Shown piece by piece: positions 1-8,786 of a stretch of 64,000 bases of DNA (position 1 is its first letter; every line of letters starts with the position of its first letter). The stretch covers positions 2,976,001 through 3,040,000 of the forward strand of contig NC_008009.1 of the NCBI RefSeq assembly GCF_000014005.1, given 5' to 3'. The notes under the pieces were generated by a model. The model did not search any database. It was not told where the DNA came from and saw nothing but the letters and a program-made list of their open reading frames with translations. Origin of the DNA: Candidatus Koribacter versatilis Ellin345. GTDB taxonomy: Bacteria > Acidobacteriota > Terriglobia > Terriglobales > Acidobacteriaceae. Made by a program: the position numbers and the translations under genes.

Positions 1-997
1 ACTTCGGCGGTTGCGGTGTCGTCTCTCCCTTTACGGTCTTCTTCGGCGGCGCATTCACCTTCGGATTTTGCTTCACCGTACCGTTTTCTTCACTTTCACG
101 CATGGTTGAGAAGCTGGTCTTCTGCCCGTTGGCGTCGGTCTGCATTTCGGCGCGGCTCGCGGCCTCAGCGGCGCGGTTCCCTTCATCCTCGGTCTGCCCG
201 ATACCCTCCGCGTTCAGGTACGTCGGCTTCTGCTGCTTGTCCCGGGTTACTTCGCTCTTCTCGTTCGCCTGGTTGTAAGCCTGCGGATTCATCGGCGCCA
301 CGCCTTTGTCGTTCGAGTCGCGAGTTTTTGCATAACCTGCCGCGGAACTCGTCGGCGCCGTGGTCTCGCCTACACTTTGGGTGTCCGAGGTCGTCACAGA
401 AGAACCGTGTACCCCGGTGTGACCGCCCGCAGGATAGACCGCATGTTCTTCGGTGCTTGTGCTCACCGTCCGGGTATTCGCAGCGGCAGCCGACGTCTCT
501 GCAGCGTTGGAACTCATCTGCACGCTGCTATTGAGCTGCGTATTGGCATCGTCGTTCACCGGACGCTGCATGAGCGCCATCAGCACAACCTGCCCCGTTC
601 GTAGTGCCCCATTGTTGGGGACAGTCGAACACTTATCGGAGATCTGTTTTACGTCCGCAAGCGTCAGGGTGTCGCCCGTGTCGGCGTTCGCGGGCTTGCT
701 GTCGCCGTCCACGCTCTTCACCGAGCCGCTGATCTCCACCGTCTGCCCGATGAACTGCTTCAGGCGATCGGTGCTGCCTTCGAGCTTGAACGTCTTTCCA
801 CTGACCTGGTCGGTGACGGTGTAGTTGTCACCTGCGCTATTCAGGCAGCCGCGGACCGTTTGCGGTTTCACTGTGGATTGATCCGGCGTCGGGGCCGTTT
901 GATTGGCTTGGATCTGTTGCGGGTCGGTTGTCATCTCCGAGGTTTGGCAGAACCCGGCAGTGGCGACGAGGCAGAGGGCAAACGTGAGCGTTTTCAT
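1..997 (-). CDS. Secreted acidobacterial protein, 3' end cut by window edge
   Basis: An open frame runs without a stop from an ATG at 997 to the left edge (332 codons visible), so the carboxyl end is missing. Residues 1-19 are a signal peptide (MKTLTFALCLVATAGF then CQ). Residues about 48-124 form a small beta-rich unit bounded by Cys51 and Cys123 (VRGCLN, YTVTD, KTFKLEG, VEISGSV), resembling short OB-like domains frequent in acidobacterial secreted proteins (my recollection is DUF5818, not checked). From about residue 130 the chain is hydrophilic and rich in Thr, Ser, Asn and Ala, probably disordered. It is divergent from the HAD gene at 1079. A function cannot be assigned. Confidence 0.75.
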   Translation of the reverse strand, partial: MKTLTFALCLVATAGFCQTSEMTTDPQQIQANQTAPTPDQSTVKPQTVRGCLNSAGDNYTVTDQVSGKTFKLEGSTDRLKQFIGQTVEISGSVKSVDGDSKPANADTGDTLTLADVKQISDKCSTVPNNGALRTGQVVLMALMQRPVNDDANTQLNSSVQMSSNAAETSAAAANTRTVSTSTEEHAVYPAGGHTGVHGSSVTTSDTQSVGETTAPTSSAAGYAKTRDSNDKGVAPMNPQAYNQANEKSEVTRDKQQKPTYLNAEGIGQTEDEGNRAAEAASRAEMQTDANGQKTSFSTMRESEENGTVKQNPKVNAPPKKTVKGETTPQPPK

Positions 998-1078
998 AGA
1001 CCACCCCTTCGTTTAGAGGGGCAGAGTTGACTCAGGGTTGTAGCCCGGCGTTCATCTCTGCACTGGTAGACTAGTCGG

Positions 1079-1780
1079 GTGAGCGAGACTAGTACCCTGC
1101 CCGCCACGAGCGGCTTCGATTGGCACGGCTTCGATGCCTATTTATTCGATATTGACGGCACCCTGCTCAACAGCCGCGACTGGGTGCATTACAACGCCTT
1201 CCATACGGCGTTGCAGCACGTCTATCAGTGTGATGCGAGGATTGATAATGTCCCCGTTCATGGCAATACCGATATCGGGATCCTGCGCGCCGCCGCTGCC
1301 CTCTGCGGCGTCGGAGGCGAACGCTTCGAGCACGGCTTGGTTGAGGCCCAGAAATTGATGGCTGGTGAGGTCGAAAAGCATGCCGATCAGCTTCGCCCTG
1401 AGCTCTGCCCGTCCATTCGCGAGTTGCTGGATCGATTGCATGTCGAAGGAAAGCTGATGGGCGTTTGCACCGGCAACTTGCAACGGATCGGCTGGACCAA
1501 GCTGAAGGCTGCCGGAATCCGCGACCGTTTCGCTGTCGGAGGCTTCAGCGATCACCACGAGTTTCGCGCTGACATCTTCCGCCACGCCATGGAGCAAGCC
1601 ACGAACCGTCTCGGCAGCAACGCAAAGGCCTGCTTTATCGGCGACACTCCCAACGACATCCATGCCGCGCAGAAACTCGGAATGCCGGTGGTCGCCGTCG
1701 CCACGGGCATTTATCCAATCGAGCAATTGCAGGCGTTGCATCCCACGCACTGTGTCCCGTGTTGCAAGGAGCTTCTCTAA
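1079..1780 (+). CDS. HAD-superfamily hydrolase, phosphoglycolate-phosphatase-like
   Basis: A 233-residue protein from a GTG start. HAD motif I is seen at residues 23-28 (FDIDGT, nucleophile Asp24 and acid Asp26), motif II as VCTGN near 140, and motif IV as FIGDTPND near 190; the helical insert between motifs I and II is a typical C1 cap. The family hydrolyses small phosphate esters in the cytoplasm, phosphoglycolate being the commonest substrate of close relatives, but the true substrate cannot be read from sequence. The secretin-like gene begins 3 bp after its stop, so the two are probably co-transcribed although their functions seem unrelated. Confidence 0.85.
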   Translation: MSETSTLPATSGFDWHGFDAYLFDIDGTLLNSRDWVHYNAFHTALQHVYQCDARIDNVPVHGNTDIGILRAAAALCGVGGERFEHGLVEAQKLMAGEVEKHADQLRPELCPSIRELLDRLHVEGKLMGVCTGNLQRIGWTKLKAAGIRDRFAVGGFSDHHEFRADIFRHAMEQATNRLGSNAKACFIGDTPNDIHAAQKLGMPVVAVATGIYPIEQLQALHPTHCVPCCKELL

Positions 1781-1783
1781 CCG

Positions 1784-3643
1784 ATGAGGACAGCTCTTTG
1801 GGGTGCGATTCTACTGGCTGCCGCGAGCGTCGCGGCACAGGACCTGCCGTCTCCGAATACACCGGCGGTTGAGGCCAAGGTGCCGTCGCAGAAAGCGGAA
1901 AAGCCCTCGAAGAGCGAAGAAAAACAGGCGAAACACGAGTTCTCAGAAGGGATGAAGCGGCAAAAGGCCGGAGACTTGCAGCAGGCCTACGAACATTTCG
2001 AAGCCGCTTCCCGTCTGCTGCCGAAAAATGTTGAATACGCCACTGCCCGCGAACTTACGAAACAACAAGCGGTAATGCAGTTCATTCAGCGCGGCAACAC
2101 CGCGATGGAAAAGGGCCTGACTATCGAAGCCCAAGGCGACTATCGCATGGCGCTGCAGATCGACCCCGACAACAACTTCGCGCAGCAGCAGCTCAAGAAC
2201 GCGCTCCCCGCGCTCCCATCAACCGGTTCTCAGATCCGCTTCAGCGATTCGACTGACGATGCCGAGTATCGCGCGCCGGTCATGCTTGCTCCCGAAAAGG
2301 TAAAGAAGGACTTCCACTATCGTGGCGACTCGAAGGGTCTGCTCACGCAGGTGATGCAAGCCTACGGCGTGACCGCCACGCTGGATGATTCCGTGCCCTC
2401 GAAGCGAGTCCGCTTCGACTTGGATGCGACGGATTTCGAGCATGCCACCGAGGCCGCAGGCACCATCACGAAAACTTTTTGGGTGCCACTTGGACTGCGC
2501 CAAGTCTTGGTACTCGCCGACACGCCGGCAAACCGTCGCGACAACCAGCACATGGTTCTGCGCACCTTTTACTTCCCTGACGCGACCACGCCGACCGACC
2601 TTCAGGACCTGATTAACGTCTTCCGCGTGATCTTCGACGTCCGCTTTGTGGTGCCGCAACCCAGCAGGAACAGCATTACGGTGCGGGCCCCGCAGCCTAC
2701 CATGGAAGCCGTTACCCAGTTCTTTTCCGATCTCGACGCCTCCCGTCCGCAAGTTGCGCTGGATGTCAGCGTCTATCGCGTAAGCGGTACCCTGACCCAC
2801 CAGTTAGGAGTTCAGCCGCCGAATCAATTCACGACGTTTAACCTCGGCAGCGTGCTCGCAGGACTCGGCGCCACGAATTTGCAGTCGCTAATCAATCAGA
2901 TCATTTCTTCCGGCGCGATCAACCAGGCGAACGGTACCGACATCTCGGCGCTTATCACACAAGCCCTCGGCAACACGCAACTGGCCACGCTTTTCCAGAC
3001 GCCGTTCGTTACCTACGGCGGAGGCCTGACGCTGATGGCACTCACCGTGCCCGGCACCACGCTCAATCTCAACTTCAGTAAGGCGAATTTCCAGAACCTC
3101 GCGCACATGCAGTTGCGAGCATCGCAGAACAACGCGGCAACCATGCGTATCGGTGAGCGTTACCCGATTCTGAACGCGACCTTTGCGCCGATCTACAACA
3201 CTCCACAAATCAGTGCTCTGTTGCGGACGGGAACCTACGTAGCACCCTTCCCATCGTTCAATTACGAGGACCTCGGTTTGACGGTGAAAGCCACGCCCTC
3301 GATCCAAGGCAATCGCGACGTGCGCCTCAACCTCGAGATGCAGATGCGCTCGCTCGGCGCCGGAACCAGCAACGGCATGCCGATCATCAACAACCAGGAA
3401 TACAAGGGCACGATCTCATTGAAAGACGGCGAGCCGGGCGTCGTCGTGAGCTATTTGACGGAGAGCGAATCGCGATCCATCTCCGGTATACCAGGCTTAG
3501 GTCAAATCCCCGGACTCGGTTCGGCCGTGGCAAGCACCGATCGCGAGGGCGTGGAATCCGAGCTACTCGTCATCATCACGCCTCACGTGCTCAAGGTCAT
3601 CGAGCCCAAGATGGATACGATCGCCATGCCCCGGGGCACCTAG
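1784..3643 (+). CDS. Secretin-like outer-membrane protein with N-terminal TPR
   Basis: A 619-residue exported protein with a signal peptide at residues 1-18 (cleaved near VAAQ). Residues about 45-145 hold TPR-like helices (AYEHFEAASRLLP, YRMALQIDPDNN). Residues about 180-320 look like periplasmic N-domains of secretins (YGVTATLDDSVPSKRVRF; NVFRVIFDVRFVVPQ). The carboxyl part carries the secretin signature: an aromatic-rich gate region, RIGERYPI, EDLGLTVKATP, and the closing SRSISGIPGLGQIPGLG followed by ELLVIITPHV. The family forms multimeric outer-membrane pores of type II/IV secretion machines. No other secretion gene lies nearby, so a stand-alone or distant-partner role is inferred. A hairpin at 3661-3683 follows the stop. 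Confidence 0.85.
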   Translation: MRTALWGAILLAAASVAAQDLPSPNTPAVEAKVPSQKAEKPSKSEEKQAKHEFSEGMKRQKAGDLQQAYEHFEAASRLLPKNVEYATARELTKQQAVMQFIQRGNTAMEKGLTIEAQGDYRMALQIDPDNNFAQQQLKNALPALPSTGSQIRFSDSTDDAEYRAPVMLAPEKVKKDFHYRGDSKGLLTQVMQAYGVTATLDDSVPSKRVRFDLDATDFEHATEAAGTITKTFWVPLGLRQVLVLADTPANRRDNQHMVLRTFYFPDATTPTDLQDLINVFRVIFDVRFVVPQPSRNSITVRAPQPTMEAVTQFFSDLDASRPQVALDVSVYRVSGTLTHQLGVQPPNQFTTFNLGSVLAGLGATNLQSLINQIISSGAINQANGTDISALITQALGNTQLATLFQTPFVTYGGGLTLMALTVPGTTLNLNFSKANFQNLAHMQLRASQNNAATMRIGERYPILNATFAPIYNTPQISALLRTGTYVAPFPSFNYEDLGLTVKATPSIQGNRDVRLNLEMQMRSLGAGTSNGMPIINNQEYKGTISLKDGEPGVVVSYLTESESRSISGIPGLGQIPGLGSAVASTDREGVESELLVIITPHVLKVIEPKMDTIAMPRGT

Positions 3644-3660
3644 CGCTCTATCAAATCAAA

Positions 3661-3683
3661 AAGCCCGCCGTGTTGGCGGGCTT
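3661..3683 (-). terminator. Bidirectional intrinsic terminator
   Basis: A perfect 9-bp stem (AAGCCCGCC/GGCGGGCTT) with a 5-nt loop lies between two convergent genes. Read on the minus strand it is followed by TTTTTGATTT, a good U-tract, so it best serves the thioredoxin-fold gene. On the plus strand the T-run is short. Confidence 0.85.
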
Positions 3684-3700
3684 AATTCATTCCAGCGATC

Positions 3701-4567
3701 TTACTTCGCGTTCTTCGCGGCAAAATCCACCAACTGCTTAAAGGTCTCCGCAGGTAGCGAATTAAACGAGCTCACCTTACGTCCGTTGATGAACAGCGTT
3801 GGCGTAGACGTGATAGCCAGGCCCTCTCCGAGTTTTTCGGAAGCCTGAACATTGGCTCGAGTCTTGGGATCGGCGATGCATCCTGCAGTCTTTGCCGCAT
3901 CGGCACCCGCCTCACCAGCGTACTTTTTTAACGAATCGTCGGCGTTCTGTTCGTTGATGTCCTGCTGGTGCTCGTAGACGCCGTCAATGAACTTCCACGC
4001 CACCACATCGTCAGTCTTCAGGCAATCCACATACAGTGCCGCGCGCGCAGCCCACGGATGCAACTTCTCCAACGGGAAGTTCTGGAAAATCACGCGTACA
4101 TTCGCGTTTTCCGTCTGCATCTTTTCGATACTTGGTAATGCTGCTTTGCAAGCCGGACACTCAAGATCGGCAAACTCGACAATCGTCACCGGCGCGTTCT
4201 TCGGGCCTTTGCTTGGCCCATCGGCCTTTTGCAGCGCCGCGCGATAGCGCACGAACGGGTCCGCTCCAAAGTCCATCAACTGCCCAATCAGCGCAAACTT
4301 GCCGTCCGGCGAGACGAAGAAATTCAACACCTGGTCGCCTTGCGCCGTGTTTAGCAACACCGTCACTTCGGTAAAGCCAGGGGCCTCCGCCGGTTTCGTC
4401 GAGACCGATTTCACCGTAACGCCGTTGTCGTAGCCAATCATCTGGCCGATAAACGAGCGCACCGTTGCTTCGGGAACATTGCTCTGGGCAAAAGCCGCGG
4501 CGGCGAACACAAGGGTGGCAAGGAGTAACGAAATTTTCTTGATCAACGAGATGCTCACTTTATGCAA
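3701..4567 (-). CDS. DsbA-family thioredoxin-fold protein, exported
   Basis: A 288-residue protein with an amino-terminal signal sequence (residues 1-28, ending AAAAFAQ). Residues 30-115 are an extra domain found before the catalytic unit in related acidobacterial proteins. A thioredoxin_4/DsbA-like domain follows with the redox pair C137-P-A-C140 in VEFADLECPACK, and near 260 the cis-proline region STPTLFINGRKV. The family makes, breaks or isomerises disulphides in periplasmic proteins. The ATG at 4567 overlaps the 3' end of nadE by 8 bp; a GTG three codons later would avoid the overlap. Both genes are probably one transcript ending at the hairpin 3661-3683. Confidence 0.85.
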   Translation of the reverse strand: MHKVSISLIKKISLLLATLVFAAAAFAQSNVPEATVRSFIGQMIGYDNGVTVKSVSTKPAEAPGFTEVTVLLNTAQGDQVLNFFVSPDGKFALIGQLMDFGADPFVRYRAALQKADGPSKGPKNAPVTIVEFADLECPACKAALPSIEKMQTENANVRVIFQNFPLEKLHPWAARAALYVDCLKTDDVVAWKFIDGVYEHQQDINEQNADDSLKKYAGEAGADAAKTAGCIADPKTRANVQASEKLGEGLAITSTPTLFINGRKVSSFNSLPAETFKQLVDFAAKNAK

Positions 4568-6203
4568 GATCGGAACGTGCGGCGATCGGGAAACGTCGTC
4601 CTACGCCAAATGCCTTGGTGGAGATTTTCAGTCCGGGTGCTGCCTGCTGACGCTTGTATTCCGTACGCTCAATCAGCGCGATCACCCGCCGCACTAAAGC
4701 AATGTCGAAGCCGTGGGCCTCGGCAATCTCCTTTGCGGACTTCATCTCTTCCACGTAGTCATCGAGGATAGCATCGAGCACCTCGTATTCGGGCAGGCTG
4801 TCCGTGTCTTTCTGGTTCGGACGCAACTCGGCGCTGGGCGGCTTCGTAATCGTGTTTTGCGGAATGATCTCGCGCCCGCGGTTCACGTAGTGCGATAGCC
4901 GATATACCATCGTCTTCGGCACGTCGGAGATCACCGCCAGCCCCCCGGCCATATCCCCGTAAAGCGTGCAATATCCAACCGCGAGTTCCGACTTATTGCC
5001 GGTGCTCAGCACCATTGCGCCGAACTTGTTCGACAGCGACATCAGGATATTGCCCCGCGTCCGGGCCTGGATGTTCTCTTCCGTCGTGTCTTCGTGGAAG
5101 CCCGAGAACACGGGTGCGAGCGTATTTCGAAAAGCCTGCACGACATCGCCAATCGGAACGATCTCAAACCGAATCCCGAGGTTCTCTGCCAACGCGGCAG
5201 CGTCGTCAATGCTTCCCTGCGACGAGTACGGCCCCGGCATGCCCACACCCATCACGTTTTCCGCGCCAAGCGCATCCACCGCAATCGCAGCGGTCAGCGC
5301 CGAATCAATGCCGCCACTCAACCCGATAATGACCTTGCGGAATCCGCATTTGCCAACGTAGTCGCGCGTGCCGAGCACCAATGCCGCATAAGCGTTCGCG
5401 TCTTCGCTCCCGAGTTCTGGATGGATATCGCCCGTAAGCGCATCGGTATCGCAGAAAATTAAATCTTCTTCGAACGACCGCGCTTGCGCGATGACTGAGC
5501 CGTCCGGCCCGATCACCACGCTCGAGCCATCGAACACGATCGAGTCATTCCCGCCGACTTGATTGCACATCGCGACAACCGTGTGATACTTGCGCGCGAT
5601 CGCGGTCAACATTTTGCGCCGCAACTCTTGTTTGGCCACGTAAAACGGCGACGCCGAAATATTCAGCAATAACTTTCCGCCGCCAACCATCAGGTCTTCG
5701 ACAGGATCGTTGCCATACAAGCGGCGGTCCCAAAAGTTCTTATCGTTCCACGCGTCTTCGCAAATCGTCAGCGCGATGGACGTGCTTCCCTGGCAGAACA
5801 ACTCCTGGTGGTCCGCAGGCGCGAAGTTGCGCATCTCGTCGAAGACATCGTAGGTCGGCAGCAGCCTCTTCGACTGCACATGAACGATGCGTCCATCGCG
5901 CAGCACCGCCGCCGAATTCATCACCGATTTGCCCGTCTTCCCATTCGCCGGCGTAACCAAACCGGCGACGACGGTGATCCCCACCGTCATCCGGGCAATG
6001 GCTTCGGCAATCTCGCGATTGTGCGCAACGAACGTCGCGCGCTCCACCAAGTCCCGCGGCGGATACCCACAGATAGAGAGCTCGGGAAAGAGAATCACCT
6101 CGGCTCCAGCCGTGCGGGCGCGGGCAGCGTAGTGAACAATCTTTTCGGCATTCCCCACGAAATCGCCAACCGTAGGGTTGATCTGACCGAGCGCAATCTT
6201 CAC
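4560..6203 (-). CDS. nadE: Glutamine-dependent NAD+ synthetase
   Basis: About 547 residues in two domains. The amino-terminal nitrilase-type glutaminase has the triad Glu41 (LFPELSICGY), Lys112 (SKRLLPTYDVF) and Cys148 (TICEDAW). The carboxyl synthetase has the PP-loop LSGGIDSALT near 290 and STGNKSELAVGY. It converts deamido-NAD, ATP and glutamine to NAD+, the last step of NAD synthesis. I chose the GTG at 6203 because family members begin at KIALGQINPTVGDF; an in-frame GTG at 6230 would add nine residues. It overlaps the downstream thioredoxin-fold gene. Confidence 0.93.
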   Translation of the reverse strand: MKIALGQINPTVGDFVGNAEKIVHYAARARTAGAEVILFPELSICGYPPRDLVERATFVAHNREIAEAIARMTVGITVVAGLVTPANGKTGKSVMNSAAVLRDGRIVHVQSKRLLPTYDVFDEMRNFAPADHQELFCQGSTSIALTICEDAWNDKNFWDRRLYGNDPVEDLMVGGGKLLLNISASPFYVAKQELRRKMLTAIARKYHTVVAMCNQVGGNDSIVFDGSSVVIGPDGSVIAQARSFEEDLIFCDTDALTGDIHPELGSEDANAYAALVLGTRDYVGKCGFRKVIIGLSGGIDSALTAAIAVDALGAENVMGVGMPGPYSSQGSIDDAAALAENLGIRFEIVPIGDVVQAFRNTLAPVFSGFHEDTTEENIQARTRGNILMSLSNKFGAMVLSTGNKSELAVGYCTLYGDMAGGLAVISDVPKTMVYRLSHYVNRGREIIPQNTITKPPSAELRPNQKDTDSLPEYEVLDAILDDYVEEMKSAKEIAEAHGFDIALVRRVIALIERTEYKRQQAAPGLKISTKAFGVGRRFPIAARSDLA

Positions 6204-6426
6204 AAATCCAGTGTAACGGCCAGCAAACACTCACGCCAAGTTGGTCCGGTCGATTCGCGGCCGGGTATCGCGCGATCTACCCACGCTCGGGCATACCGCT
6301 AAGTCCGCCACTGGATTCACCTTAGATTGACCGAATCTGGTTGACGGGAATTCGTCGAGCGCCAAACAATCAATCAACGTCCTAAAATTTTGTCCCAAGT
6401 TCCAGTCGCATGGCCGGAGGTCCCCT

Positions 6427-6798
6427 ATGGCAGCGGCAAAGCCTACTCTTCTCTGCGTTGATGATGATCACAACGGATTGATGATCCGTGCCCTGGTGCT
6501 CGAGAAGCTCGGTTATACCGTCCTCACCGCCAACGATCCCCAGCAAGCCCTCAAAATCTTTCGACATTCCGAGATCGACGCCGTCCTGCTCGATTACTAC
6601 ATGCCCCTGGTTGATGGAGCCTACGTCGCGAAAGCAATGCGATATCTCAAGCCCAAAGTGCCGATCGTGATGATCTCTGGCGCAACCGCCCTCCCCGCCG
6701 ACGCGCTTAAAGATACCGACGGCTTTGTGCAAAAAGGCCTGTCGCCCGTAGACATGACCGACGTTCTCAGCAAGGTGCTGCTTCACCCCTCCGCCTGA
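6427..6798 (+). CDS. Stand-alone CheY-like receiver domain
   Basis: A 123-residue protein made only of a response-regulator receiver. The acidic pocket is Asp12-Asp13-Asp14, the phosphoacceptor is Asp56 (VLLDYYMP), the switch Ser is Ser84 (MISGAT), and the invariant Lys is Lys103 (FVQKG). There is no output domain, so it likely acts by protein-protein contact in a phosphorelay or on a motility, degradation or sensor partner. The aromatic switch residue sits in the FVQK segment. No kinase lies next to it; the NADH dehydrogenase gene follows after 45 bp in the same direction. Confidence 0.9.
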   Translation: MAAAKPTLLCVDDDHNGLMIRALVLEKLGYTVLTANDPQQALKIFRHSEIDAVLLDYYMPLVDGAYVAKAMRYLKPKVPIVMISGATALPADALKDTDGFVQKGLSPVDMTDVLSKVLLHPSA

Positions 6799-6843
6799 GC
6801 AGATTTGATGTAACCACCACGCACTTTGGTGTATCTGATAAGT

Positions 6844-8178
6844 ATGACGGATACGAGAAGCGCTCGCGTGGTAGTCATCGGCGGCGGCTTCGGTGGTCTC
6901 GAAACCGTTTCCCATCTCAAACACCAACCGGTGCAGATCCTCCTGCTCGATCGCAAAAACCATCACACTTTCCAGCCACTGCTCTACCAGGTCGCGACCG
7001 CAGGGCTGTCGCCGGCGGAGATCGCTGCACCGCTGCGTTCGATCGTGTCGAAACAGAAGAACACTGAAGTCTTGCTCGCGGAAGTCACCGGCTTCGATCT
7101 CGCGCGCAAGATCGTGCACACTGTGGACGCAGAAATCGAATACGACTATCTCGTCGTCGCTGCCGGAGCGCGGCATTCGTATTTTGCCCATGACGAGTGG
7201 GAACCTCTCGCGCCCGGGCTCAAGACCGTCGAAGACGCTCTTGAGATTCGTCGTCGCGTGCTGCTTGCGTTTGAAGAAGCAGAGCGCCAGGCCGCGCTGC
7301 ACGGCCATCATCAGGACATCACGTTCGCGATCGTGGGTGGCGGACCCACCGGGGTCGAACTCGCCGGAACAATTTCCGAAGTCGCCCGCACCTCGCTCCC
7401 CCGTGACTTCCGCAACATCGATCCTACGCACACGCGGGTGATTCTCATCGAAGCCGGACCGCGAGTTCTCGCTGCCTTTCCGGAAGACCTCTCGGCAAGT
7501 GCGGAACAACAGTTGCACAAACTCGGTGTGGAAGTCCGCACCAGCACAATGGTCACGCAGATCCTTCCCCACGAAATCCATATGGGCGATGTGGTGTTGC
7601 CGACGTCGGTTACGCTGTGGGCTGCGGGTGTCTTTGCCTCTCCGCTCGGCCGCGCTTTAAGTGAACAAGTAGACCGCGCCGGTCGCGTTCCCGTGCAGCC
7701 CGACCTCACGCTTCCCAATCATCCCGAAGTCTTCGTGATCGGCGACCTCGCTACCATCAAAAACCCTGACGGCAAGCCGGTTCCCGGCGTCGCGCCCGCC
7801 GCCATGCAAATGGGACGCTTCGTCGCCAAAACCATCAGCGATGATCTCGCCCATCGTCCGCGCACCAACTTCGTTTACAACGACAAAGGTAATCTCGCCA
7901 CCATCGGCCGCAACGCCGCCGTCGCCCAGTTCCCTGGGTTCAAACTGACCGGTTACTTCGCGTGGCTGTCCTGGCTCTTCATCCACATCTTGTTCCTCAT
8001 CGGATTCCGCAATCGCCTGCTCGTAATGATCGAATGGGCATGGTCGTACCTCACTTACAAGCGCAGCGCACGGCTCATCACGGATGAAGTCGGCCGCCTC
8101 CGCGAGCAACGATCTTCGCCCGACTCCCACAATGCCGAAACGCCTCCTGTGGAAGTGATTGAAAGGCGAAGCGCTTAG
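6844..8178 (+). CDS. ndh: Type II NADH dehydrogenase (NDH-2)
   Basis: A 444-residue FAD protein that oxidises NADH and reduces quinone at the membrane without pumping protons. It shows the FAD Rossmann motif VVVIGGGFGG near residue 10, the NADH motif FAIVGGGPTGVELAG near 160, the second FAD motif VFVIGDLA near 300, and a carboxyl-terminal hydrophobic anchor (GYFAWLSWLFIHILFLIGF) with basic residues after it. The ATG at 6844 is preferred to the upstream TTG at 6826 because it sits just before the FAD fold. Together with sdhCAB at 56.8 kb it would feed the quinone pool. A terminator follows at 8186-8210. Confidence 0.92.
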   Translation: MTDTRSARVVVIGGGFGGLETVSHLKHQPVQILLLDRKNHHTFQPLLYQVATAGLSPAEIAAPLRSIVSKQKNTEVLLAEVTGFDLARKIVHTVDAEIEYDYLVVAAGARHSYFAHDEWEPLAPGLKTVEDALEIRRRVLLAFEEAERQAALHGHHQDITFAIVGGGPTGVELAGTISEVARTSLPRDFRNIDPTHTRVILIEAGPRVLAAFPEDLSASAEQQLHKLGVEVRTSTMVTQILPHEIHMGDVVLPTSVTLWAAGVFASPLGRALSEQVDRAGRVPVQPDLTLPNHPEVFVIGDLATIKNPDGKPVPGVAPAAMQMGRFVAKTISDDLAHRPRTNFVYNDKGNLATIGRNAAVAQFPGFKLTGYFAWLSWLFIHILFLIGFRNRLLVMIEWAWSYLTYKRSARLITDEVGRLREQRSSPDSHNAETPPVEVIERRSA

Positions 8179-8185
8179 AAATAGA

Positions 8186-8210
8186 AAAGCCCCGAATCGC
8201 TCGGGGCTTT
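8186..8210. terminator. Bidirectional intrinsic terminator
   Basis: A perfect 10-bp stem (AAAGCCCCGA/TCGGGGCTTT) with loop ATCGC lies between the convergent ndh and Ser/Pro-rich genes. A/T residues flank both sides, so it can end transcription in both directions. Confidence 0.88.
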
Positions 8211-8232
8211 CTTCTGCGCAATTCACAACCGC

Positions 8233-8649
8233 CTAGTGAGGCTGATTTCCGGTCGCATCCGGATTGCCCGAATCCTGCGGCTTATCCGACTTGGGCACGC
8301 TCGTGTCCTGCTGCGGCGAGCTGTTTGGATTCGCAGCGCCACCCGACGAAGTCGTATCCGTCGGCGTGCCACTCGGCTTGGTCGTATCGGTTGACGTCGT
8401 ACCCGGCGCGCTCCCCGTCTCCGACGGATTGCCCGGCATCGGCGTCTGGCTGCCCGTGTTGTCCGGAACCGTCGAAGGCGTCGCATTCGGGTTGGCCGGT
8501 TGCGGGTTCGTGCTGTTGCCGCCGTTGGGTGTCTGTTCGCTCATCGGCTGGCTGGTGCTGGACTGGCCGCTCTGCGAGGACTGGGACTGCGCCACCGCGA
8601 ACGTGGCCGATAACAGCGCGATCGTGGCAATCGAAGCTAGCTTCTTCAT
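8233..8649 (-). CDS. Low-complexity Ser/Pro/Thr-rich secreted protein
   Basis: A 138-residue protein with a clean signal peptide (MKKLASIATIALLSATFAVAQ). The mature part is almost wholly Ser, Pro, Thr, Asn, Gly and Gln (SQSGQSSTSQP, TTSTDTTKPSGTP), with no Cys and no predicted fold, and ends in NQPH. This is typical of disordered envelope or spore-coat-like proteins. The Ser-rich protein at 30655-31089 has the same design: a similar signal peptide, a disordered body and a carboxyl end SQPHR, so the two look like one family. Function unknown. The gene is convergent with ndh and shares its terminator. Confidence 0.75.
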   Translation of the reverse strand: MKKLASIATIALLSATFAVAQSQSSQSGQSSTSQPMSEQTPNGGNSTNPQPANPNATPSTVPDNTGSQTPMPGNPSETGSAPGTTSTDTTKPSGTPTDTTSSGGAANPNSSPQQDTSVPKSDKPQDSGNPDATGNQPH

Positions 8650-8786
8650 GATGTTTCACTCCCTTGGGGACATTCGAGTGGCGGCATTGGTTAGAGCGCT
8701 TCGGGCGCCACGCAGGTTGCCGGGCTGAGGAACAACATCGCGAGCTGCCGCTATAATCGCCTTATCCCGAGTTTCGACGGACTACT

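Noticed and set aside
6382-7581. A 399-residue minus frame opposite the receiver and ndh genes
   Set aside because: Antisense to recognised enzymes with intact motifs; His/Glu/Arg-rich composition typical of an antisense shadow.
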